DNA from: CAZGSV01 sp964528605 | GTDB lineage: Bacteria; Armatimonadota; Zipacnadia; CAZGSV01 | Length of the DNA stretch: 33,297 nucleotides | Assembly (NCBI GenBank): GCA_964528605.1 | Contig: CAZGSV010000022.1 | Location: 1 to 33,297 of the forward strand | Reading direction: 5' to 3' | Part shown: positions 1 through 6,601 of the stretch, one piece after another | Layout: every line of letters begins with the position of its first letter | Position numbering within the stretch: the first letter of the stretch is position 1 | Made by a program: the position numbers and the translations under genes | The notes under the pieces: model-generated | Database searches by the model: none | What the model saw: only the letters and a program-made list of their open reading frames with translations | Told to the model about the DNA's origin: nothing

Positions 1-555
1 CCTGCCCTGGGCGGGGCTGAAGCGGCCGGGGTCCACGCCGGGGGGGACGACGCGGCGGCGGTCCTCGGGCACGGCGGAGGCGCGGCGGAGGGAGGCGGCG
101 ACAAACTCGCTGACGGCGAGGGCGCGGTCGCAGAGGCGGCGGGCGGCCTGCTTGCTGAGTATGTTGGTGCTCTGCCAGGGGCCGTGGACGGTCCAGACGA
201 CTGGGAGGCGCAAGGGCTGGGCGGCGAGGCAGAGGTGGATGCAGGGGCGGAAGTCGTTGACGTGGACGAGGTCGGGGCGCATCTTGCGGAGGAGGCGGAG
301 CATGGCCTCGGCTTGGGCGGGCGAGGGGACCCAGAGGCCGCCGACTCTGGGGGGATAGCCGAAGCGTTCGACGACGACTTCGAGGCCTGAGTTGCGGGCG
401 GCCTCGGTCAGGCGGCCTTCGCTGGGGCAGACGAGGACGGGGCGATGGCCGCGGCGCCGCAGGGCGCCCATCAGGCCGAGGAGAGAGGTCTCGCCGCCGC
501 CGAGCCCGACCAAGGGGGCGCAGAACGCGACGCGGAGACTCCTCTTTTCGCTCAC
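1..555 (-). CDS. Glycosyltransferase family 4 (GT-B), N-terminal part, truncated by window edge
   Basis: The minus-strand frame is open from a GTG at 555 to the first base of the window, giving 185 codons of an incomplete protein. The visible part is the acceptor-side Rossmann domain of a GT-B glycosyltransferase. It has a first beta strand followed by a glycine-rich loop (GLGGGET near residues 18-24), then LRRRGHRPVLVCP, the strand PDLVHVNDF, a TVHGPW segment and RALAVSEFVAASL. The last visible residues, VVPPGVDPGRFSP, are the hallmark linker into the donor-binding domain of family 4 enzymes. The nucleotide-sugar-binding half lies outside the window. Substrate cannot be judged. Such enzymes transfer a sugar from an activated donor to lipid, glycan or protein acceptors at the inner membrane. 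The next gene upstream is a family 2 glycosyltransferase 95 bases away on the same strand, so a shared glycan-synthesis operon is likely. Confidence 0.85.
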   Translation of the reverse strand, partial: MSEKRSLRVAFCAPLVGLGGGETSLLGLMGALRRRGHRPVLVCPSEGRLTEAARNSGLEVVVERFGYPPRVGGLWVPSPAQAEAMLRLLRKMRPDLVHVNDFRPCIHLCLAAQPLRLPVVWTVHGPWQSTNILSKQAARRLCDRALAVSEFVAASLRRASAVPEDRRRVVPPGVDPGRFSPAQGR

Positions 556-650
556 GCTAACTCGCCCCCCGGGGCTGTCCTACCTCTCAGCGGGCCGGCG
601 CATTGGGCCCATTTTGCAGGGGCCAGTGTAGCGCGGCGGACGCAAGAGGG

Positions 651-1373
651 CTAGCCCCCAGCGTTGGTTTCCTTTGTCTGCTCAGAGGTGGGCTGCCACT
701 TGGCGAAGCGCCAACGGAGGAGGGTGGCGAGGACCTGGAAGCCTTCGCGCCAGCCGATCTTCTTGCCTTCGGCGAAGGTGCGGGCGCGGTAGGTGATGGG
801 GACTTCTTCGATGCCCTTATGCAGCCGGCCGATCTTGGCGGTGACTTCGGGGCAGAACTCGAAGCGGTTGCACTGGAGGTCGAGGCTGCGCAGCAGGTCG
901 GTGCGGAAGGCTTTGTAGCAGGTGGCTTCGTCGGTGATATGGAGGCCGAAGAGGAGGTTGGCGAAGAGGGCGAAGAACGAGTTGGCGAGGCGGTAGAGGA
1001 GTTTCATGTTGCTCCAGTCGCCGCGGAAGCGGGAGCCGTAGGCGACCTCGGCGCGGCCTTCGAGGATGGGGGCGACGACTTTGGGGATTTCCTCGGGCAT
1101 GTACTCGAGGTCGGCGTCCTGCACGATGACGACCTCGCCTGTGGCTCGGGCGAGGGCGGAGCGCAGGGCGGCGCCTTTGCCGCGGTTCTGGGGATGGAGG
1201 ATGACGCGCAGACCTTCTTCGTGGAGGCCGGCGAGGTATTCGCGGGTGCCGTCGGTGGAGCCGTCGTCCACAACGACGATCTCCTTGTCGAGGGATACTT
1301 GGCGCAGGCGTTCGAGCATCTTGGCTATGGTGTTGATCTCGTTGTAGGCGGGGACGAGGATGGAGACCTTCAC
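651..1373 (-). CDS. Glycosyltransferase family 2, dolichyl-phosphate mannose synthase-like
   Basis: A 240-residue GT-A enzyme. The first strand VSILVPAYNE (3-12), the nucleotide-binding DDGSTDGT (36-43), the metal-binding acidic motif QDADLEY (85-91) and the SRFRGD segment (114-119) are all present. They are followed by TDEATCYKAFR (148-157), typical of the DPM1-like branch that moves a sugar from a nucleotide donor to a polyprenyl phosphate on the cytosolic side of the membrane. There is no C-terminal membrane segment, so it resembles the short soluble DPM1 type rather than ArnC or GtrB. The start is a GTG with GAGGTGA a few bases upstream. It sits between the radical SAM gene (67 bases upstream) and a family 4 glycosyltransferase (95 bases downstream), all on the minus strand. 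A polyprenyl-phosphate sugar from this enzyme could feed a membrane transferase such as the DUF2723 protein at 4706-6601, but that link is inference. Confidence 0.9.
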   Translation of the reverse strand: MKVSILVPAYNEINTIAKMLERLRQVSLDKEIVVVDDGSTDGTREYLAGLHEEGLRVILHPQNRGKGAALRSALARATGEVVIVQDADLEYMPEEIPKVVAPILEGRAEVAYGSRFRGDWSNMKLLYRLANSFFALFANLLFGLHITDEATCYKAFRTDLLRSLDLQCNRFEFCPEVTAKIGRLHKGIEEVPITYRARTFAEGKKIGWREGFQVLATLLRWRFAKWQPTSEQTKETNAGG

Positions 1374-1440
1374 CGGTGGTCACCTCGGCGGCGGGGGGGG
1401 CAAGCGGCGGCAAGCATCGTGGGCGCGGCGCCAGGCGCGC

Positions 1441-2367
1441 TCACGTGAGGGCCCACCGGTCGTCGAGGCGAGTGAGGCCCAGTTGGGTGGCGGTGCGCAC
1501 GACCTCTTCGATGTCTTCGTGGGTGGGGCGACGGGAGAGTTCGTCGAACTGCATGGCGCGGTATTCGGGGCGGTATTGGGCCATGATGTTGAGGTAGGTA
1601 TTGGCGCTCAACTCGTGGGCGATGAACTCGAGCGTCTTCTTGGAGCCGGCGAGGCCGTTGGGCAGGACGAGATGGCGGACGAGCAGGCCGCGGCGGGCGA
1701 TGCCTGCTCGGTCCATCTCGAGGTCACCGACCTGGCGGTGCATCTCTTTGAGGGCGGCCTTCATGACCTCGGGGTAACCCGGGGCGCCGGAGTATTTGCG
1801 GGCGTTGCGCTCGTCGGCGTACTTGGTGTCGGGCATGTAGATATCCACGATGCCGTCGAGCAGGGCGAGGGTGTCGAGCGAGTCATAGGTGCCGGTATTG
1901 TAGACCAGGGGCAGCCGCAGGCCGGATTGCGCGGCGAGTGCGAGGGCTTCCAGGATTTGCGGCACGACGTGGGAGGGGCTGACGAAGTTGAGGTTGTGGC
2001 AGCCGAGGCGCTGCAACTCGAGCATGGCGCGGACGAGGGTTTCGGCGTCGCACTGCTGGCCGTGGCCCAACTGACTGATGTCGTAGTTCTGGCAGAAGAC
2101 GCAGTGGAGGTTGCACCAGGCGAAGAAGATGGCGCCCGAGCCCCCCCTACCGACGAGAGGGCGCTCTTCGCCAAAGTGGGGGAAGGCGCTGGAGATCAGG
2201 GCGTGACGGCCGGTGTGGCAGGAGCCGAACTGGGAGGCGAGGCGGTTGACCCGGCACTCGCGGGCGCAGAGGCGGCAGTCGGCGAGGGATTGGAGGGCCT
2301 GTTCCGCGCGCTGGCGCAGTTCGACCATTCCCAGGCGCAGATAGGCCGGTTCGAAGTTGGCGGTCAT
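1441..2367 (-). CDS. Radical SAM protein, PflA/PflX-like (COG1313 type)
   Basis: A 308-residue protein with the radical SAM cluster motif CxxxCxxC (C85, C89, C92 in AWCNLHCVFCQNYD). These cysteines bind the 4Fe-4S cluster that cleaves S-adenosylmethionine. Four further cysteines at the N-terminus (C31, C34, C38, C50, in CRLCARECRVNR and GSC) match the layout of the COG1313 family of pyruvate formate-lyase-activase homologues. These have unknown or indirect roles, and some members act in glycyl-radical or AmmeMemoRadiSam-type systems. Other family-like stretches are NLNFVSPSHVVPQI, VYNTGTYDS and DIYMPDTKYAD. No glycyl-radical enzyme lies nearby, so the substrate is unknown. The ATG at 2367 has no Shine-Dalgarno sequence, and a perfect TATAAT ends only nine bases upstream, so the mRNA may be leaderless. 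Assignment to the superfamily is secure, but the reaction is not known. Confidence 0.92.
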   Translation of the reverse strand: MTANFEPAYLRLGMVELRQRAEQALQSLADCRLCARECRVNRLASQFGSCHTGRHALISSAFPHFGEERPLVGRGGSGAIFFAWCNLHCVFCQNYDISQLGHGQQCDAETLVRAMLELQRLGCHNLNFVSPSHVVPQILEALALAAQSGLRLPLVYNTGTYDSLDTLALLDGIVDIYMPDTKYADERNARKYSGAPGYPEVMKAALKEMHRQVGDLEMDRAGIARRGLLVRHLVLPNGLAGSKKTLEFIAHELSANTYLNIMAQYRPEYRAMQFDELSRRPTHEDIEEVVRTATQLGLTRLDDRWALT

Positions 2368-2376
2368 TGCACAGAG

Positions 2377-2382
2377 ATTATA
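2377..2382 (-). promoter_or_regulatory. -10 element (TATAAT) of a probable leaderless promoter
   Basis: A perfect TATAAT on the minus strand ends nine bases before the ATG of the radical SAM gene. A transcript starting six to eight bases downstream would begin at or next to the start codon. No Shine-Dalgarno sequence is present and no clear -35 box is visible. Confidence 0.45.
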
Positions 2383-2416
2383 GCGGAGGGGAGGGAGGGA
2401 GAGTAGGCCCGAGGAG

Positions 2417-2500
2417 GTAGACGGTAGACGGTAGGGGTGCGAGGGCAGTGGCCGGGAGCCAGTGGGCAGTGGCCAGCGGCTAGTGCGCGGTGGGCAGAGG
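2417..2500 (+). repeat. Degenerate tandem heptamer array, 12 units in one phase
   Basis: Reading from 2417 in steps of seven gives GTAGACG twice, GTAGGGG, TGCGAGG, GCAGTGG, CCGGGAG, CCAGTGG, GCAGTGG, CCAGCGG, CTAGTGC, GCGGTGG and GCAGAGG. Most units have AG at positions 3-4 and end in G. Two apparently different words (GTAGACG and CAGTGG) therefore belong to one 7-base periodic array. It lies between the divergent radical SAM and phosphodiesterase genes and has no coding potential. Confidence 0.8.
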
Positions 2501-2624
2501 TGAAAGGCAGGTCGGAGGGTGTTGCGGGGGAGGTGGTTGTCAGGGGGGTGGGGTGAGGATATGCTGGGCAGGCTGCCCTGGGGGGGGGTGACGGTGGCAG
2601 CGTCGGCCTCGCGGCATGGTCATG

Positions 2625-2735
2625 GGTTGCCCCGCAACCGGCGGGTTGCGCCTGTCGCCCCGCCGAGGGCGGGGCTCCTACCGGGCGACGCCTAATGGCG
2701 TCGCGGGGTAGGGGCGTATTGCCTTACGCCCCTAC
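2625..2735. repeat. Cluster of perfect inverted repeats ending in CTCCTAC or CTAC
   Basis: Four hairpins follow each other closely. They are GGTTGC/GCAACC (2625-2639), CCCCGCC-GAG-GGCGGGG with the tail CTCCTAC (2658-2681), GCGACGCC-TAAT-GGCGTCGC (2685-2704), and an 11-base perfect repeat GTAGGGGCGTA / TACGCCCCTAC around a 6-base loop (2708-2735). There is no T-run, so they are poor candidates for intrinsic terminators. They resemble a REP-type repeat family. With the heptamer array at 2417-2500, they account for most of the 408-base gap before the phosphodiesterase gene; no gene is visible in it. Confidence 0.8.
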
Positions 2736-2775
2736 GGGTGGTGGATGATCGGTGTGGACATGAGGAGGAGATGAG

Positions 2776-4689
2776 ATGGCAACGCGGAGGAAACTGGTTC
2801 TGATCGGGCTGGACGCGCCGGTAGTGGAGAGGGTAGAGAAGTTCGCGGCGGAGGGGAAGATGCCGAATGTGGCGCGGCTGATCGAGGAGGGAGTGCTGGC
2901 GGAGAACTGCATGGTGCCGTTTCCGACCATCACGCCGCCGAACTGGACGACGATCGTGACCGGGGCGTGGCCGGGGACGCACGGGATCACCTGCTTCAAC
3001 TATCACAAGCCGGGCGACCCGCTGGACCGGGTCTCTCAGGCCTTCGACACGTCGCTGAACAAGGCGGAGTACTTGTGGAACGCGGCGGAGCGGGTGGGCA
3101 AGCGCAGCATCGTGTTCAATTACCCCTCGAGTTGGCCGTCCACGTTGAAGAATGGGGTGCAGGTAGGAGGGGCCGGGCTGGGGATAACGGAGTGGCGCAC
3201 GGGGACGGAGTGCTTCTCGGACATAGCCGCGTACCAGGTCTTCTCGATAGAGGGAATGCCGGGCACGGAGCGGGTGCTGGAGTTGCGGGAGCCGAGCGGA
3301 TGGGCGAGCGCGCTGCCGGAGGGGGCGCTGGAGGCGACGCTGGAGTTTGAGTTCCGGCGGGCGAAGGCGGCGCTGGAGCCGGTGACTTGGTGGGCGCTGC
3401 TGCTCAAGGGCGAGCGAGGTTTCGAGAGGGTGGCGATCTACAAGAGCAAGAGCGAGGCGACGCCGCTGTGCATGCTGAGGCCGTTCGAGTGGAGCGAGAC
3501 GATAGTGGAGGAGTTTCGCACGGCGGCGGGGCCGCGGCGGGCGGCCTTTAGGATTTGCCTGGACGAGTTGGCGCCGGACGGGGACGCGATGCGCCTGTTC
3601 TTCACGGCGCTGTGCGCGCTGGACGGGTGGAGCGAGCCGCCGGAGGTGGCGAAGGAGTTGGAGGGCGTGGAGGGGCTGCCGCTGCCGGACGACGCCTATC
3701 TGGAACTGCGACTGCAATGGATGAGCAAGGAGGCGTTCGTGGAGTTGCAGCGGCTGCAACTGGCGTGGTACGCGGGGGCGGTGGAGAGGCTGATGCAGCG
3801 GCACGAGTGGGACTTGTTCTTCATGCACGCGCACACGCCGGACTGGCTGTACCACATTGTGATGCGGGAGTTGGACCCGCTGAGCACCAAGGCGGAGAGG
3901 CAGGAGGAGTTCGCCTTCATTGAGGAGCGGTGTTACGCGCTGCTGGACGAGATGATCGGCCGGGTGCTGCGGGCGGCGGGGGGGGAGGCGCTGGTGGTGA
4001 TCGTGTCGGACCACGGGGCGACGACGGCGACGGCGCGGGTGAACGTGAGCGAGATACTGGCGGAGGCGGGGCTACTGCATGGAGAGAAGGACGAGCACAA
4101 CCGCATCAAGCCGGACTGGAGCCGGACGAAAGCTTGGCCGCAGCGGTCGTGCTACATCTACCTTAACGTGAAAGGGCGCGACCCGGAGGGCATCGTGGAG
4201 CCGGGCGAGGAGTACGAGCAGGTGCGCAACAAGGCGATTGAGGCGTTGATGAACTACACCGATCCGGAGAGCGGGCTGAAGCCATTCACGCTGGTGCTGC
4301 GGAAGGAGGACGCGCGCATACTGGGGCTGTACGGCGATTATGTGGGCGACATTGTGTACTCGGTGCGGGAGGAGTTCGGCGGGGAGCACGGGCAGCAATT
4401 GCCGACGGCGAAGTTGGGGCTGGGGTCCATGCGAGGCCTGTTGATTCTGAGCGGGCCCGGGGTGAAGAAGGGAGAAAGGTTGCAGCGGACCGCTTGGCTT
4501 ACGGACGTGGTGCCGACGGTGTGCCATTTGCTGGAGTTGCCGGTGCCGGCGCAGGCGGAGGGGGCGATACTGTATCAGGCGTTGGCTGACCCGGATGAGA
4601 AGCGGCAGGAGTTGTTGAAACTGCGGGAGCGGTATGAGAAGACGAAAGGCGCGCTGGAGGCGAAGGAGCACCTAGAGCATCGGTATTGA
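2776..4689 (+). CDS. Type I phosphodiesterase / nucleotide pyrophosphatase family hydrolase
   Basis: A 637-residue alkaline-phosphatase-superfamily enzyme with its two-metal site readable. Ligands are D13 (LIGLDA), nucleophile T53 in TITPPNW, D356 and H360 (DWLYH), D412-H413 (VSDHG) and H538 (GGEHG). The family hydrolyses phosphodiester or phosphonate bonds; many members in glycan gene clusters have unknown substrates. There is no signal peptide, so the protein is probably cytoplasmic or exported by another route. A long insert (about residues 150-340) separates the two halves of the fold and may set specificity. The ATG has a strong ribosome site (AGGAGGAG) just upstream. The gene leads an operon with the DUF2723 protein (16-base gap) and a large membrane protein (overlapping start), suggesting a role in making or turning over a phosphate-containing envelope polymer or lipid-linked sugar. 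That role is inference. Confidence 0.9.
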   Translation: MATRRKLVLIGLDAPVVERVEKFAAEGKMPNVARLIEEGVLAENCMVPFPTITPPNWTTIVTGAWPGTHGITCFNYHKPGDPLDRVSQAFDTSLNKAEYLWNAAERVGKRSIVFNYPSSWPSTLKNGVQVGGAGLGITEWRTGTECFSDIAAYQVFSIEGMPGTERVLELREPSGWASALPEGALEATLEFEFRRAKAALEPVTWWALLLKGERGFERVAIYKSKSEATPLCMLRPFEWSETIVEEFRTAAGPRRAAFRICLDELAPDGDAMRLFFTALCALDGWSEPPEVAKELEGVEGLPLPDDAYLELRLQWMSKEAFVELQRLQLAWYAGAVERLMQRHEWDLFFMHAHTPDWLYHIVMRELDPLSTKAERQEEFAFIEERCYALLDEMIGRVLRAAGGEALVVIVSDHGATTATARVNVSEILAEAGLLHGEKDEHNRIKPDWSRTKAWPQRSCYIYLNVKGRDPEGIVEPGEEYEQVRNKAIEALMNYTDPESGLKPFTLVLRKEDARILGLYGDYVGDIVYSVREEFGGEHGQQLPTAKLGLGSMRGLLILSGPGVKKGERLQRTAWLTDVVPTVCHLLELPVPAQAEGAILYQALADPDEKRQELLKLRERYEKTKGALEAKEHLEHRY

Positions 4690-4705
4690 GGGACAGGCGA
4701 AGCGC

Positions 4706-6601
4706 ATGAGCGAGGGCTCGGTGGCCCCGAGTTCCGGTTCCGGCTCGCAGCGGCGATTGGCGCTTGCGGGGGGGGTGGGAACGGGCATAGCGGCGCTGGC
4801 GTTGTGCTTGGCGACGCGGGCGCGGACGGTGGGCTGGGGCGACAACGGGGAGTTGGCGGCGGCGGCGTGGGTGCTCGGGATTCCGCACACCCCGGGGTAT
4901 CCCCTGTGGACGCCGCTGGCGAGGTTGTTCGCGCTGCTGCCGCTGGGCGAGCCGGCGGCGCGGCTGGCGCTGTTCTCGTGCGTGTGCGGGGCGCTGTGCT
5001 GCGGGCTGCTCGCGTTCATGGTGGGGCGCATCAGCGGCAACGCGTGGGCGGGGGTTGTCGGGGGCGCGCTGCTGGCGGCGGCGCCGACGTTTTGGGATCA
5101 GGCGACGACGGTAGAGGTCTATCCGCTGGCGATGCTGCTGCTGGTGGTGTTGTGGGGGTTGGCATGGCGGACGGGATCGGGCGAGGGAGGCCGGCCCGTG
5201 AGGGGCGCTCTGCCGCTGTTCGCCTTCGTGTACGGGTTGGCGGCGGGGAGCCACATGATGCTGATGACGCTGGCGCCGGCGTTCTTGTACCTGCTGTGGC
5301 GGCGCGGGGCGCTGACGCGGAGGGCGCTGCCGAGCCTGGCGGCATTCGCGCTGGGGCTGAGCGTGTTCGCTTATCTGCCGATTCGCGCGGCGCAGAACCC
5401 GCCGGTGAACTTCGGCAATCCGAGCACTTGGCCGGCGTTCGTGGCGCACGTAACGGGGCAGGCGAGCCGGCTGCACATGTTTGAGATTCCGTTTCCGCAG
5501 ATGTGGCAGCGGGTGGAGGGCGTGAGCCGGCTGCTGGTGTCGGACTTCACCTGGCTGGGGTTGGGGTTGGCGGCGATAGGATGGCTGGCGCTGATTGGGC
5601 GCGATTGGACGCTGTGGGTGTTTCTGAGCCTGGTGAAGTTGATCAGTCTCACGGTGGCGGCGAACTACAACATCATAGACAACGAAGTCTATCTGCTGCC
5701 CTACTACGTGGCGGAGGGGGCGCTGGCCGGGTTCGGGGCGGCGTTGCTGGCGGAGGCAGCGGCCAAGGCGGGCACCCGCGTGAGGGCGAGGGCGGGGCTG
5801 AGTGCGGGGGGGGCGATGGTGCTGCTGCTGGCGATTCCTTTGATGAACGCGGCGGCGAACTTCGGCGCCATGGACAAGGGGGGGGACTATGGCGCTGCGG
5901 ACTTCGAGGCGGCGGCGCTGGAGAACGCGGCGCCCGGGGCCTATCTGGTAACCGACTGGTGGCTGGGCGGGCCGCTGCTCTACGGTCGGTATGTGGAGAA
6001 GCGGCGGGACGACGTGGCGGTGGTGCCGCTGTTCTCTAAGGCGAGGCCGTGGGAGCGGTTCGAGGCGCTGGCGCAGGGGACGGCGTTTGCGGGGCGGCCG
6101 GTGTATGTGGGCGAGCAAGTGACGGACTGCATGAGGACGGTGGAGAACCTAGTCTGCCTCGCGCCTGCCGGGCCGCTGCAACGGGCCTACTGGCTGAGGC
6201 CGGACCTGAGCGCAGGAGAGCGGAAGCCGAAGGTGGCGGAGAGGTTCGAGTTGGCGGGGGGGCTGAGGCTGAGGGGGTTGACGGGCGTGAGGACGAGTTG
6301 CGCGCAGGGGGGGACGGCGAGGGTGGAGGTGTGGTGGGAGGTGGGGCCGGAGTTTGACTTTGCGGAGGGGAGGCTGCGCTACGCGTTGGATGCGGTGGAC
6401 AGCGGCAAGAGGGTGTGGCGCGGTGACGCGACGCTGGCGGCGTCGGCGACCAGGGGGCTGCTGGTGGACGAGCAGGTGCTCGGGCCGCTGACGGATGCTC
6501 CCCCCGGGAAGTACCGGGCGGTGGCGATCGCGAACGTGCCCAGGCCGAGGGTGGTGGGGCTGCCGGTGGTGATTGGGGTGACGCCGAGGGGCGGGAGATG
6601 A
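4706..6601 (+). CDS. DUF2723 family polytopic membrane protein (protein O-mannosyltransferase-like)
   Basis: A 631-residue protein that begins with a hydrophobic helix and continues as a GT-C-like membrane transferase. The family signature is clear: an acidic pair in GWGDNGEL (D46, E49) in the first outward loop, then GIPHTPGYPLW (58-68), LARLFALLPLG and WDQATTVEVYPLAML. Roughly ten hydrophobic segments fill residues 20-390. The C-terminal third is soluble, with NAAPGAYLVTDWWLGGPLLYGRYVEKRRDDVAVV, and ends in a beta-rich domain (VEVWWEV near 545). DUF2723 proteins are distant relatives of protein O-mannosyltransferases and eukaryotic TMEM260. They are thought to take sugars from polyprenyl-phosphate donors on the outer face of the inner membrane. 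The gene starts 16 bases after the phosphodiesterase stop, and its stop overlaps the next start (ATGA), so translation is probably coupled. Acceptor and sugar are unknown. Confidence 0.85.
   Translation: MSEGSVAPSSGSGSQRRLALAGGVGTGIAALALCLATRARTVGWGDNGELAAAAWVLGIPHTPGYPLWTPLARLFALLPLGEPAARLALFSCVCGALCCGLLAFMVGRISGNAWAGVVGGALLAAAPTFWDQATTVEVYPLAMLLLVVLWGLAWRTGSGEGGRPVRGALPLFAFVYGLAAGSHMMLMTLAPAFLYLLWRRGALTRRALPSLAAFALGLSVFAYLPIRAAQNPPVNFGNPSTWPAFVAHVTGQASRLHMFEIPFPQMWQRVEGVSRLLVSDFTWLGLGLAAIGWLALIGRDWTLWVFLSLVKLISLTVAANYNIIDNEVYLLPYYVAEGALAGFGAALLAEAAAKAGTRVRARAGLSAGGAMVLLLAIPLMNAAANFGAMDKGGDYGAADFEAAALENAAPGAYLVTDWWLGGPLLYGRYVEKRRDDVAVVPLFSKARPWERFEALAQGTAFAGRPVYVGEQVTDCMRTVENLVCLAPAGPLQRAYWLRPDLSAGERKPKVAERFELAGGLRLRGLTGVRTSCAQGGTARVEVWWEVGPEFDFAEGRLRYALDAVDSGKRVWRGDATLAASATRGLLVDEQVLGPLTDAPPGKYRAVAIANVPRPRVVGLPVVIGVTPRGGR

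Noticed and set aside
603..1448. Long plus-strand open frame opposite the family 2 glycosyltransferase
   Set aside because: It is rich in G, E and A with no family features, and is the mirror of a well-supported minus-strand gene in high-GC DNA.
2417..2500. CRISPR array
   Set aside because: Repeat units are only seven bases, contiguous and degenerate, with no spacers and no cas genes nearby.
4499..6118. 539-codon minus-strand frame opposite the DUF2723 gene
   Set aside because: The translation is dominated by R, P, H and Q, typical of antisense to G-rich codons, and the plus-strand gene has clear motifs.
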